A DNA stretch of 64,000 bases. It comes from Gemmatimonadota bacterium (GTDB taxonomy: Bacteria > Gemmatimonadota > Gemmatimonadetes > Longimicrobiales > Gaopeijiaceae). Positions 25,209-34,259 of the stretch are shown here, piece by piece. Location of the stretch: NCBI GenBank assembly GCA_022823145.1, contig JAJDXS010000018.1, positions 58,608 through 122,607 on the forward strand, in the 5' to 3' direction. The notes under the pieces are model-generated. The model was given only the letters and a program-made list of their open reading frames with translations, made no database searches and was not told the DNA's origin. Each line of letters opens with the position of its first letter. The stretch's first letter is position 1. A program made the position numbers and the translations under genes.

Positions 25209-28200
25209 TCAGAAGGTGATGTTGATCCTGGTGCTGAAGATCCGGGGCTGCGGCACCTGCTCTTCGTCGAACGGCGTGCCGAACGCACCCGCTTCCGGGA
25301 AGAGCCCCTCGGTCTCCGGATCGACTCCCACGTAGGGCGTCCACCGGCGCAGATTGCGACCCGATACGGAGACGGACGCCCTCGACGCTCCGATCCGCTC
25401 CGTCCACTGACCGGGCAGCGTGTACGAGACCGAGACCTCCCGGAGGTTGGCGAAGCTCACGTCGTGCCACCACTCGAGGTCGTCTACGAACCCCAGGGCG
25501 GACGGAGCAACATCCACCGGGTCGAACCGCTCAGGGTGGGCCTCTTCCTCGCAGTCGAGGATGCCGGGACACCAGTAGATCGAGTTCCACCGCCGGTTGC
25601 CGATCTTGAAGTCGAGCAGTGCACTGACCGTGAGCTGCCTGAAGAGGGTCAGCGACGGCGTGACCGCTCCCTCCCAATCCGGGTCCACAAGGCCCGAGAA
25701 GAGGCGTGGAGCGGTAAGGCAGTCGACCGGAGAACCGCCCGGAAGGAACGGGTCTCCCTCTCCGTCGAGGGGCAGGCCCCCGTCACACATGATGTTGATC
25801 GGCATTCCGTCGGGCCCGGCATCGGCCGACATGACCCGCCGTGCAAAGATCGCGTATGCCGGGAAGCCCGGCTGGAAGCGGGTCCCGAAGCCGAACTCGA
25901 GGAAGTCGAGACCCTCCACCCCCAGGGACAGGACCTCGTTGTCGTTGTACGAGAAATTGACGCCCAGTTCGAAGGCCATGTCGTCCGTGTCGATGATCTG
26001 GGTGGTGACCAGCACCTCCGCGCCCCGATTCCTCAGTTCCCCGGCATTGATGAACTGCTGGCCCGGGAAGCCGGTGGACGGAGAGACGTTGCGAGCCAGA
26101 ATGGCGTCCTTGGTGTTCTGCTGATACAGGGTGACGTCGAGTCCGACTCGCTGATCGAGCAGGGCCGCCTCGAATCCGACCTCTATCTCCTGGGACTTCT
26201 CCGGTTCCAGCTCGGAGTTGCCGACGAACTGCGGGGAAACTCCGGGCTGCCCCGCCTGGGCGGTGATCGGCTGGAATGTCCTGAGCGCGGCAAAGGCGTC
26301 CGGTTGCTGCCCCGACTTGCCCCACGCCGCTCGGAGCTTGAGGGCGTCCACGAACGACACGTTCCACCACGGCTCTTCGCCGATGACCCAGGAAGCGCTG
26401 AACTTGGGATAGGTGACGAAGTCGAAGTCCTGACCGAATGCGCTGTTGTCGTCGCCCCGGACCGCTGCCGTCAGGAAGATGCGATTCTGCCACGAAACCT
26501 GCTGCTGGACGAACATCCCGATCGTAACGTTTTCGATGAAATCGTCGCTGCCGAAGGTCGTAGCCGCCCCGGCGGTGGATGTCACTCCCGATGAAGGGAA
26601 CTCACGCCCGTCGGTCGAGAGGAGCGTAAGGGTCTTGCGGTAGTACTGGAATCCTCCGGTTGTGGCCGACTCGATCGCGTCCCAGAAATCCCTCGTGCCA
26701 GTGGCGCTGTAGTCCACCGTCGTGTTCATCACGTTGATCTGGGAAAAGACCTTGCTGCCGGCCGCCTCCAACGGACTGAAGAAGGAAGCGTCGTCGGGTG
26801 CCATTCGTTGTGTGAGGTCGACGTTGTCCTCCACGCTCACGTCGACACCGGCTCGGATGCGATGGCTCAGCCATCCCGTGGGCCGATGGCGCACCTCAAG
26901 GCCGGCGGTCAGATGGTCGACATCCTGGCGAAGCTCGTTGGTCCTGTAGAAGACTTCGTGAGGCGCCCGGAACCATCCGCGCTGAGGGCCGTCACGCACC
27001 GACGGCCTCGCCAGCTGGGACCCTCCCATGATCCACCACGGGGGGAACTCCGAGCGACTGAGCGAGACTCCGAGCTGACTGTTGAGGTCCCAGTTGTCTC
27101 CCGGTGCCGCCGTCACGTTGGCTCGCACCCCGAAGCGCTCGTAGGAGTCCGACTCGAACGAGCCCTGGTTGCGATCGTAGTTCAGGGCGGTGAAGTACTG
27201 AACCGTTTCGCTGCCACCGGAGACATTCACGGCGTATCCCTGACGGTGGCCCGTGCGCCAGAAGGGCGTGCCACGCGCAGCCTCGTTCGCGGCGACGTTG
27301 AACTCGACCACCGTGCCAAGGTCCGGGTCGGGGAAGAAATAGGTCGGCCAACGGGCCACCGGATCGTTGATGTATCCGATCCCCTGGCGAATGGACATGC
27401 TTACCTGGGCGCCCCCCGGCTGACCCTTCTTGGTGATGATCTGGATCACACCGTTCGAGGCCTCGGTACCGTACAACGTCGCCGCGGCAGGTCCCTTGAT
27501 GATCTCGATGCTCTCGATGTCTTCGGGGCTGAAATCGTTGAGGCGCGACGCCAACTGCCCGGAGAAGGTGCCCAGGGCCTGTCGGTTGTCGACGCGGACA
27601 CCGTCGACATAGATCAGCGGAGATAGCGAGAGAGACAGACTCGAGCGGCCCCGGATCAGGATGCGCTGGCCCCCCCCCGCCTGGCCCTCGGGCGGGGTCA
27701 CGAGCACTCCGGGTGCACGCCCGTTCAGGACGTCGCCGAGGTGTCGGACGGGAGCGTTCTGGGCAATCTCCGATGCCCGTACCGTCGCGACGGAATTCCC
27801 GATGGCCCGCTTCTGGACTCTGCCGGTGGTGCCCGTCACGATGATCTCGTCGAGCTCTACCGCGGCCTCCTCCAGTTCGATCCGGATGTCCGGGTCCGCG
27901 ACGCTGACCGTTTGGGTCACCGTCCGGTATCCGAGCATGACCACCCGCAGGGTCACTTGCGTACCCGTTACTCCAGTGATCTGGAAACGTCCGCGATTGT
28001 TGGTCAGCCCCCCCTGAGTGGTGCCCTCGACCGCCACCTGGGCCCCGCCAAGTGGCTCGCCCGTACGAGATGCCACAACCATTCCTGTGACGGCCTCCTG
28101 CAGGATCGGTTCAGCGACGTACGGTACGTGTGTTCGGCCTGCGACGGGTTCTGCCACGGCGCGTGCTTCAGGATAGGCGGGGAGCGCTGCAAGGAGAATC

Positions 28201-28238
28201 AGTCCGGCTCGTAGGACCGGTGTTCGTTGCCAGATCAT
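25209..28238 (-). CDS. SusC-like TonB-dependent outer-membrane receptor B
   Basis: The intact 1009-residue receptor starts at the ATG behind GAAGGAAGGA; a TTG 21 bases upstream is less likely. After the signal peptide come a CarboxypepD_reg-like domain (VTGMVVASRTGEPLGGAQV), the segment LDEIIVTGTTG, a plug (LNGRAPGVLV, RGRSSLSLSLS, YVDGVRVDN, DIESIEIIKGPAAATLYG) and a large barrel ending INITF. It would import a ligand captured by SusD-B using TonB energy. Upstream lie a 201-bp intergenic region with a shared palindromic operator, then a gamma-glutamyltransferase-like gene and an S9 peptidase gene on the same strand. The locus probably handles peptides. Confidence 0.92.
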   Translation of the reverse strand: MIWQRTPVLRAGLILLAALPAYPEARAVAEPVAGRTHVPYVAEPILQEAVTGMVVASRTGEPLGGAQVAVEGTTQGGLTNNRGRFQITGVTGTQVTLRVVMLGYRTVTQTVSVADPDIRIELEEAAVELDEIIVTGTTGRVQKRAIGNSVATVRASEIAQNAPVRHLGDVLNGRAPGVLVTPPEGQAGGGQRILIRGRSSLSLSLSPLIYVDGVRVDNRQALGTFSGQLASRLNDFSPEDIESIEIIKGPAAATLYGTEASNGVIQIITKKGQPGGAQVSMSIRQGIGYINDPVARWPTYFFPDPDLGTVVEFNVAANEAARGTPFWRTGHRQGYAVNVSGGSETVQYFTALNYDRNQGSFESDSYERFGVRANVTAAPGDNWDLNSQLGVSLSRSEFPPWWIMGGSQLARPSVRDGPQRGWFRAPHEVFYRTNELRQDVDHLTAGLEVRHRPTGWLSHRIRAGVDVSVEDNVDLTQRMAPDDASFFSPLEAAGSKVFSQINVMNTTVDYSATGTRDFWDAIESATTGGFQYYRKTLTLLSTDGREFPSSGVTSTAGAATTFGSDDFIENVTIGMFVQQQVSWQNRIFLTAAVRGDDNSAFGQDFDFVTYPKFSASWVIGEEPWWNVSFVDALKLRAAWGKSGQQPDAFAALRTFQPITAQAGQPGVSPQFVGNSELEPEKSQEIEVGFEAALLDQRVGLDVTLYQQNTKDAILARNVSPSTGFPGQQFINAGELRNRGAEVLVTTQIIDTDDMAFELGVNFSYNDNEVLSLGVEGLDFLEFGFGTRFQPGFPAYAIFARRVMSADAGPDGMPINIMCDGGLPLDGEGDPFLPGGSPVDCLTAPRLFSGLVDPDWEGAVTPSLTLFRQLTVSALLDFKIGNRRWNSIYWCPGILDCEEEAHPERFDPVDVAPSALGFVDDLEWWHDVSFANLREVSVSYTLPGQWTERIGASRASVSVSGRNLRRWTPYVGVDPETEGLFPEAGAFGTPFDEEQVPQPRIFSTRINITF

Positions 28239-28376
28239 TCGCTCATATCCTTCCTTCAAGACTGCACTACATACATTTTCCCATGTGAATCAGTATACAT
28301 AATATCGTACAGGGCTTGAGGCATGCAACGACCTGCGGATCGGGATTGAGCAAGAGAGTGGGTGTGTGAAATCCAA

Positions 28377-28400
28377 ATACTGAACAACAATATTTAGTAT
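28377..28400. promoter_or_regulatory. Operator-like palindrome, copy 2 (upstream of SusC-B)
   Basis: The outer arms ATACTGAA and TTTAGTAT match each other at 7 of 8 positions, and the site aligns with copies at 22577 and 47091. The inner part is less symmetric than in the other copies. It lies 138 bases before the SusC-B start. On the - strand, a weak promoter (TTGCAT, 18-base spacer, TATTAT; bases 28328 to 28299) sits between site and gene, so the palindrome would lie just upstream of the -35. Confidence 0.5.
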
Positions 28401-28439
28401 CGGTCCGCATGGTGTGTGCAAGACCGTCACCGCACGACG

Positions 28440-30257
28440 TCAGTAGGCCTCGGCCCCTCCAAGGAACTCGCCCGGCGCGGACCCCTCCAACCGCCCCGTG
28501 GCGGGGTCGATGCCGACCACCACCAGATAACCGCGGCCGCCGGCCATCGCTGCCCCGCTGTCAACGCGGAATTCCTGGCCCATCGCCTCCACGGCCGCGA
28601 TCAGGTCGGGGTCGAACTCGCCCTCGCCGACCGACTGCACATCCAGCGCGAAGCTGTCCATGAGGGCCCCGACATCGATCGCCTCCTTCGGATCCATGCC
28701 GAAGTCGAACAGGCTCGTCAGCGCGCAGAGCGTCTTGTAGTGGAGCCCGGAGCCGATCGAGCCGATCGACACGACCGGCATGCCGTTGCGGGTCGCTATC
28801 AGCGGACTGGTTGGATCGGGCAGACGGACTCCTGGCCCGGCATTCGCGATCTGCTGCTGCTGGAACTTGGCCGAATCCGGGATCGACACGCCCCCGACGT
28901 TGATGCCGGTCGTTCCCCAGGACGCGGTGTTGATGGTGTGCGTCATGCCCACCACGTTTCCCGCCGCGTCGACGACCGCGATGCAGTCGGAGTGCCCGGC
29001 GGGGGTCACCGGGGGCACCAGCGCGTCGGGAATCCTGCCTTCCCGGGCGGCCTCCCAGAGGGCCGTGGCCGAAGCCCGGGTGGCCCGCGCCGCGAGAGAC
29101 AGGTCCACGCCGGGCACTTCCAGCGATTCCATCGCCCAGAACGACCGGGTCCTGAGCGCGGTGCACGCCTGAATCAGCCGGAACAGCGCCTCGGGCGACT
29201 CCGTGTAGTGCCCGTAGGCGCGGACGTCCAGCAGGTCCATCAGGTTGAGAGCCTGATGAACGTGCGCACCGCCGTATGCCGGCAGTCCAACGGTGTGCAC
29301 GTCGACCCCGCTGTAGCGGACCACGAGGGGCTCCGGCCACGACACACGGTAGTTCCGCATGTCGTCCATCGTCATGTGGCCGCCCTCTGCCTGAACCGCA
29401 GCCACGAACCTGTCCGCCCATTCCCCCTCGTAGAAGTACGACTGAACACCCTGCTCGGCGCATCCCCGCAGGGTGGCCGCCAGCGCGGGCTGCGCGAAGA
29501 TGTCGCCGTTCTCGTAGAAGTCGCCGTTGGACCTGGTGAACACGGCCCTGGCTTCCGGCAGTCTGCTCAGCACGTCCTGCCGGCGCTGGATCCCTCCGCC
29601 GAGCAGCTGTCCAACCGGGAATCCGTTTTCCGCGAAATGGATCGCAGGTTCGAAGATCGTCTCGAACGGCAGGACACCCCAGCGCTGGTGGGCAGCCTCG
29701 ACCCCGGCCATGAATCCGGGAACCAGCGCGGTACGCCCGTCGGGAAGCGGCCGGGATGGGTCTTCCGGGTCGTCGGTGGGAATCGTGAAGGGCTCGTTCT
29801 CGTCCCCCACCGTGTTGAACGCGGCATTGAGATTGTGGATCTGTCCGGTCGCGGCCTCGTAGTACATCATCTGCAGGAAACCCGCGTAGCTCACCCAGGA
29901 GCCCCCCGCCAGACAGATCTGGGTCAGCGCCGTGGCGAGCGCCGCATCGACCGCGTTGCCGCCGCGCTCGAGTGCCAGAAGACCGGCGTGGACGGCCACG
30001 TTGCCGGTGGAGCCCGCAATGATGCCCTGGTGCCCGATCGCGAGCGGATGGCGCGCCTTCATCGCATCGCCGCCCAGCCGCGGGGTGTCGTCCTGCGCGA
30101 AGTAGCGATCCACCACACCGTCGCCCCAGGTCGTCGGAGAAAGGCTCACGTCCGAGGCGCCTCGCCGCGGGTAGCCGCACCCCGCGAGGCCGGAGAGCCC
30201 CAGCACCGTCGCGCCGGCGGCCGAGTTCAGGAAAGAGCGTCGCGAAATCGAGGTCAT
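28440..30257 (-). CDS. Gamma-glutamyltransferase-like protein with atypical active site, Tat-exported
   Basis: The 605-residue protein has a twin-arginine signal (ISRRSFLNSAAG) followed by a lipobox LAGC at Cys28, so it is probably a Tat-exported lipoprotein. The start ATG follows AGGAGGG. The fold matches gamma-glutamyltransferase (LLALERGGNAVDAALATAL, GGHMTMDDMRNYRVSW, DCIAVVDAAGNVVGMTHT). At the autoprocessing site the paralogue at 18244 reads GETTYFTVAD, but this protein reads GHSDCIAVVD. The nucleophilic Thr is thus replaced by Ser423 and the second Thr by Asp. It may still process with Ser, or be an inactive binding protein. It lies 25 bases after the S9 peptidase gene in the same operon. 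Confidence 0.82.
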   Translation of the reverse strand: MTSISRRSFLNSAAGATVLGLSGLAGCGYPRRGASDVSLSPTTWGDGVVDRYFAQDDTPRLGGDAMKARHPLAIGHQGIIAGSTGNVAVHAGLLALERGGNAVDAALATALTQICLAGGSWVSYAGFLQMMYYEAATGQIHNLNAAFNTVGDENEPFTIPTDDPEDPSRPLPDGRTALVPGFMAGVEAAHQRWGVLPFETIFEPAIHFAENGFPVGQLLGGGIQRRQDVLSRLPEARAVFTRSNGDFYENGDIFAQPALAATLRGCAEQGVQSYFYEGEWADRFVAAVQAEGGHMTMDDMRNYRVSWPEPLVVRYSGVDVHTVGLPAYGGAHVHQALNLMDLLDVRAYGHYTESPEALFRLIQACTALRTRSFWAMESLEVPGVDLSLAARATRASATALWEAAREGRIPDALVPPVTPAGHSDCIAVVDAAGNVVGMTHTINTASWGTTGINVGGVSIPDSAKFQQQQIANAGPGVRLPDPTSPLIATRNGMPVVSIGSIGSGLHYKTLCALTSLFDFGMDPKEAIDVGALMDSFALDVQSVGEGEFDPDLIAAVEAMGQEFRVDSGAAMAGGRGYLVVVGIDPATGRLEGSAPGEFLGGAEAY

Positions 30258-30282
30258 GGTCGCCCTCCTGTCCGTCAACACC

Positions 30283-32619
30283 TCAGCGATCCACTCCCGG
30301 AACGGGAACGCCCAACAGGTGCTCGACCAGGTAGTTCTTCTTCAGCTCCATGTTGTATTCGCCGGTCTGGCCGAAGGCGCCGTGCCCGGTGTTGGCGTAG
30401 ACCATCATGTCGTGCTGGATCCCGGCCCGGACGAGCACCTCCGACATCTGGAAGAGGTCCGCCTGGGTGCCGGTGTCGTTGATCCCGCCGGTCAGCAGGA
30501 GCTTCCCCTTCAGACCGGGTGCCATCCGGAAGACATTCGCCGCCTCGTAGTACTCGTGGTTCTCCTGGGGCATGCCGAGGTACGGCTCATAGAGGTGGAA
30601 TGCGTACATGTCGTACCCGGGAACCTCGCTGATGCACACCTTGTAGAGATCCGGCTCCTGCAGGATGGCGCGGGTGGAATGGTACCCGCCCCACGACGCG
30701 CCCATGATCGCCACACGGTTGCCATCGAGGAAGTCGAAACGCTCGATCAGCTGGCGGATCGCGGTGGCATGGTCGTCGATTACGGGCTTGCCCCAGTTCC
30801 TGACGATCACGTCGTGGAAGGCCTTGGAGCGCCCGGGGGTTCCGCGGCCATCCAGAATCACGACCACGAACCCCAGGTTGGCCAGGGCGCGGTTGAAGTT
30901 GCCGACGCGGGCGATGTCGCTCCCGAGGCCGGGGAACTGCTCGCCTCCGAAATCCATGGGCCGCCAAGTGGTCTGAGGACCGCCGTATATGTATTCGACC
31001 ACGGGATAGCGCCTCGACGGGTCGAAGTCGTAGGGCAGGTACATCGTCACCCACAGGTCGGTCTCCCCGTCCGCTGCCTTCACCACGACCTCGCGCGGCG
31101 GCGTCCAGCCCACCTCTTCCAGCCGGCCGATGTCGGCTTCCGACAGCGTCAACACCTGCTCCCCGTCGGCACGGCGCAGCACGGAGCGGGGCGGGGTGTC
31201 CACCGACGAATAGGTGTCGACGAAGTAGCCGCGCGAGGGAGACAGGGTCACGTTATGTCGCCCGTTGCCCTCGGTAAGTTGCATCCGGTCGGTCCCGTCG
31301 AGCGTCACCCGGTTCAGGTGGAGGTCATAGGGTCGCTGCGGATCGGTCTGCGCCGTGAAATACACCCACCCGCTCTCCTGGTCGACGCCGACTACGGCTT
31401 CGACGGGGAAACCACCCTCGGTGAGCCGCCGGACCAGGTTGCCGTCCAGGTCGTACAGATACAGGTGCCGCCAACCGTCACGTTCGGAGACCAGAATGAA
31501 CCCGGAGGCATCGGGCAGCAGCGAAAAACCCGTCCGCGAGCCCCAGACCGAATCGTGGTGGTGGGTCACGAACGTCTCGGAAACATCTGTTGCAAGGGTG
31601 CGCACCGCACCGGTCAACGCGTCGGCGGCCTGGATGTCGACACGGTCCATCAAGCGGCTGTAGCGTGCGAACACCACCTCGGAGCCATCGGGCAGCCAGG
31701 TCAGCACGCGGTAGTAGTAGTCCGCGGTGGTATCCTGTTCCACCGGCATCGGGGTCCGCGTGTGGAGATCGACAATATGGAGTCGAGTGTCGTAGAGTTC
31801 GCCGCCGGCGAGCATGGTGGGTATGAACTCGGCCTCTTCGAGCGGCTTCAGCCATTTGATGGTCGGGATCCTGGGCATGCCGTGCGAGCTGATCCTGGCC
31901 ACCACCAGGCGCTGTGAATCGGGCGACCACGGGTTCCACAGGGTCGTCTCCACGTCCCACTGCTCGAATTCGTCCCCGTCGTCCGTGATCGGCACGACGC
32001 GGCCATCGACCGTGGCGCGCAGGGTCAGGTTGTGATTGTCGAGTCCGACGAACCACTGGCCGTCGGGTGACAGGCTTTCGCGGAAGGGCCTCGGCCCCAG
32101 TCCCTGGAACACTTCACGAATGAACGTCCTGGGTGTGACGCGCTCGACCTCGCTTACCAGGTATGACACCAGGCCCAGAGGAGACGGCGTTCGCTGCCTC
32201 TCGACAGCGTAGGTGTCCAGATCCAGCACCAACGTCTGACCCTCCACCGTGAACTGCACGGACGACGGACCGACGAACGCCAGCTGGCGGAACGGCACGC
32301 CCAGGCCCGCGGGCTCGTGTCCCAGCGCATCGGTGAGCGCCGCACGCAGTCGGGGCGTGTCGAACAGCTCTTCGACTCGACCCGCTGCAGGATCGACCTG
32401 GTGGATGACCGTGTGCTGCGGCCCGCCATCCGCGTACCAGAAGCTGTTGCCATCGGGCATCCAGTTGGGGGTGACGCGGCCGCCTTCGATCAGAGAGCCG
32501 AAGTCGAGGTAGCGCTGATACGCGGCCTCCTGGTCCGGGGCAACCTGCGCGGAAGCAGGCGGGACGACGGCCACGAGGAAGAGCAGGGAAGGGACAAGCG
32601 GACGCGAGTACGGAATCAT
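30283..32619 (-). CDS. S9 family peptidase (dipeptidyl-peptidase IV type), periplasmic
   Basis: The 778-residue protein has signal peptide LVPSLLFLVAVVPPASAQ, an eight-bladed DPPIV_N propeller and a C-terminal prolyl-oligopeptidase hydrolase domain. The catalytic triad is readable: Ser642 in GASWGGYHS, Asp715 in GGINDTGTQ and His746 in NTGHGAFG. The enzyme would release dipeptides or process oligopeptides in the periplasm. The ATG at 32619 is preceded by GGAG; an ATG 21 bases upstream is possible. It begins a - strand operon with the gamma-glutamyltransferase-like gene and lies upstream of SusC/SusD-B. It is divergent from the amidohydrolase gene, with 157 bases between starts. Confidence 0.9.
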   Translation of the reverse strand: MIPYSRPLVPSLLFLVAVVPPASAQVAPDQEAAYQRYLDFGSLIEGGRVTPNWMPDGNSFWYADGGPQHTVIHQVDPAAGRVEELFDTPRLRAALTDALGHEPAGLGVPFRQLAFVGPSSVQFTVEGQTLVLDLDTYAVERQRTPSPLGLVSYLVSEVERVTPRTFIREVFQGLGPRPFRESLSPDGQWFVGLDNHNLTLRATVDGRVVPITDDGDEFEQWDVETTLWNPWSPDSQRLVVARISSHGMPRIPTIKWLKPLEEAEFIPTMLAGGELYDTRLHIVDLHTRTPMPVEQDTTADYYYRVLTWLPDGSEVVFARYSRLMDRVDIQAADALTGAVRTLATDVSETFVTHHHDSVWGSRTGFSLLPDASGFILVSERDGWRHLYLYDLDGNLVRRLTEGGFPVEAVVGVDQESGWVYFTAQTDPQRPYDLHLNRVTLDGTDRMQLTEGNGRHNVTLSPSRGYFVDTYSSVDTPPRSVLRRADGEQVLTLSEADIGRLEEVGWTPPREVVVKAADGETDLWVTMYLPYDFDPSRRYPVVEYIYGGPQTTWRPMDFGGEQFPGLGSDIARVGNFNRALANLGFVVVILDGRGTPGRSKAFHDVIVRNWGKPVIDDHATAIRQLIERFDFLDGNRVAIMGASWGGYHSTRAILQEPDLYKVCISEVPGYDMYAFHLYEPYLGMPQENHEYYEAANVFRMAPGLKGKLLLTGGINDTGTQADLFQMSEVLVRAGIQHDMMVYANTGHGAFGQTGEYNMELKKNYLVEHLLGVPVPGVDR

Positions 32620-32776
32620 GGGGTTGCTCCAGTCCAGCATGCGGCGAACATCCGCGCCCGAGTGCGGCTATCGGGACAATAGACCGCGTGGCACGCCTTC
32701 GCAAACGGTTCCTTTACGCCCCGCCCGGCGCCCTGTATGCTGTACCGTATCCGGGACCCGAGACCAGGAGATCGCA

Positions 32777-34216
32777 ATGCACAGGAGAGTTTGGGCGTTT
32801 TGCGCGGCGACGGTGATCGCCCTCCACCCTGCCCAGGCGAGCGGCCAGGACCGGAGCGCGCTTTCGGACGAGGTACAGTCATACCTGAGCGTCTCGGCGC
32901 CCGTGGTGGCGCTTGAGAATGTGCTCCTCTTCGACGGCACGGGCGGGCCCGCGCAGGCGGGACAGACCATCCTCATCCGCGGGAACCGCATCGAGGCGGT
33001 CGGCGCGGCGAGCTCCGTCGACATCCCCGCCGATGCGGAGCGCCTGGACCTGGCGGGCCACTCGGTGATGCCCGGAATGGTCGGCCTCCACAACCACCTG
33101 TACTACTACCAGAGTGCCCCGAGGGTCGCGCAGATGCAGTACTCGGGGCCGCGCCTGTACCTGGGGGCCGGCGTCACGACCGTGCGGACCACCGGCAGCA
33201 TGTCGCCGTATCAGGACATCTCGCTCAAGGGCTCGATCGAACGCGGAGAGACACCCGGCCCCCGCATCGTCATCACGGCGCCGTACGTGATTAGCCCAGG
33301 ACCGGATGAGCGGCTCAGGGATCTGGGCATGTACGTGATCCGGGACGAGGAGTCGGCGCGGCGGTACGTTCGCTACTGGGCCGCGGAAGGCGCCGAGTGG
33401 GTCAAGGTCTACACGCAGATCTCCCGGGAGGCGCTGGGCACGATCATCGACGAAGCCCACAGGCAGGGGATCAAGGTGATGGGCCACCTCTGCTCCGTGA
33501 GCTTCCGCGAAGCCACGGCGCTCGGCATCGACAACCTGGAGCACAGCCTTTGGGCCAACTCGGACTTCGATGCCACGCGCGAGCCCGACAAATGCAGTCC
33601 CAACCTGTCTTTCTCGCTGGCCGAACTCGACGTCAACAGCCCGGCCGTGGACGTCACGATCGACGAAATCGTCGAGGCGGGCGTGGCCATCACCTCGACG
33701 CTGGCCGTTGCTGAGCAGGCGACTCCGGCCGTCCCCGATCTCACGGCGAGGGATCTCGAAGCGCTCCCCGATCACGTGATTCAGGCCGAAATGGAGCGCC
33801 GACAGATGATTCGGTCGGGGACCACGGAATGGATGATCGACCTCCTGCACAACATGTTCGCCTTCGAACGCCGCTTCGTGGAGGCGGGCGGGCTGCTCGC
33901 GGCGGGCGTCGACCCGGCCTGGGGCGCGCTTCCGGGCTATGGCGACCAGCGCAACTTCGAACTCCTCGTGCAGGCGGGCTTCGACGCCCCCACAGCGGTG
34001 CAGATCGTGAGCGCCAACGGCGCCAGGGTGATCGGGATCGACGACGACGTCGGCACGGTGACCGCCGGCAAGCTCGCGGACCTGCTGGTGATCGAAGGAG
34101 ATATCGGGAGCAGCGCGTCCGACATCCGCAACGTGCGGCTCGTCTTCAAGGACGGTCTGGGCTACGACGCGAAGCGGCTCACCGATGCTGTGAAGGGACT
34201 CGTCGGAATGCGGTGA
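32777..34216 (+). CDS. Exported metal-dependent amidohydrolase
   Basis: The 479-residue protein starts at the ATG behind AGGAG and has a signal peptide ending ASGQ. It belongs to the amidohydrolase superfamily (imidazolonepropionase/Xaa-Pro dipeptidase-like group). Likely metal ligands are His105 and His107 in GLHNHL, Lys210 in EWVKVYTQ (often carboxylated), His237, His256 in LEHSLW and Asp379 in GVDPAWG. The usual C-terminal EVGKLADLL-type strand is present (VTAGKLADLLVIEGD). In this phylum such exported amidohydrolases are thought to hydrolyse dipeptides or amides; the exact substrate is not readable. It is followed after 43 bases by a class A beta-lactamase-like gene on the same strand. 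Confidence 0.87.
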   Translation: MHRRVWAFCAATVIALHPAQASGQDRSALSDEVQSYLSVSAPVVALENVLLFDGTGGPAQAGQTILIRGNRIEAVGAASSVDIPADAERLDLAGHSVMPGMVGLHNHLYYYQSAPRVAQMQYSGPRLYLGAGVTTVRTTGSMSPYQDISLKGSIERGETPGPRIVITAPYVISPGPDERLRDLGMYVIRDEESARRYVRYWAAEGAEWVKVYTQISREALGTIIDEAHRQGIKVMGHLCSVSFREATALGIDNLEHSLWANSDFDATREPDKCSPNLSFSLAELDVNSPAVDVTIDEIVEAGVAITSTLAVAEQATPAVPDLTARDLEALPDHVIQAEMERRQMIRSGTTEWMIDLLHNMFAFERRFVEAGGLLAAGVDPAWGALPGYGDQRNFELLVQAGFDAPTAVQIVSANGARVIGIDDDVGTVTAGKLADLLVIEGDIGSSASDIRNVRLVFKDGLGYDAKRLTDAVKGLVGMR

Positions 34217-34259
34217 CACGCCGCCGGACCGACCGCCCGCCGCCGGCAAGGAGGCGACA

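Noticed and set aside
25164..25473. N-terminal extension of SusD-B into the SusC-B gene
   Set aside because: The extension has no signal peptide and overlaps another gene; the internal ATG has GAGGAG and a lipoprotein signal.
30256..31917. + strand frame of 553 codons opposite the S9 peptidase
   Set aside because: Antisense shadow; the S9 triad is readable on the - strand.
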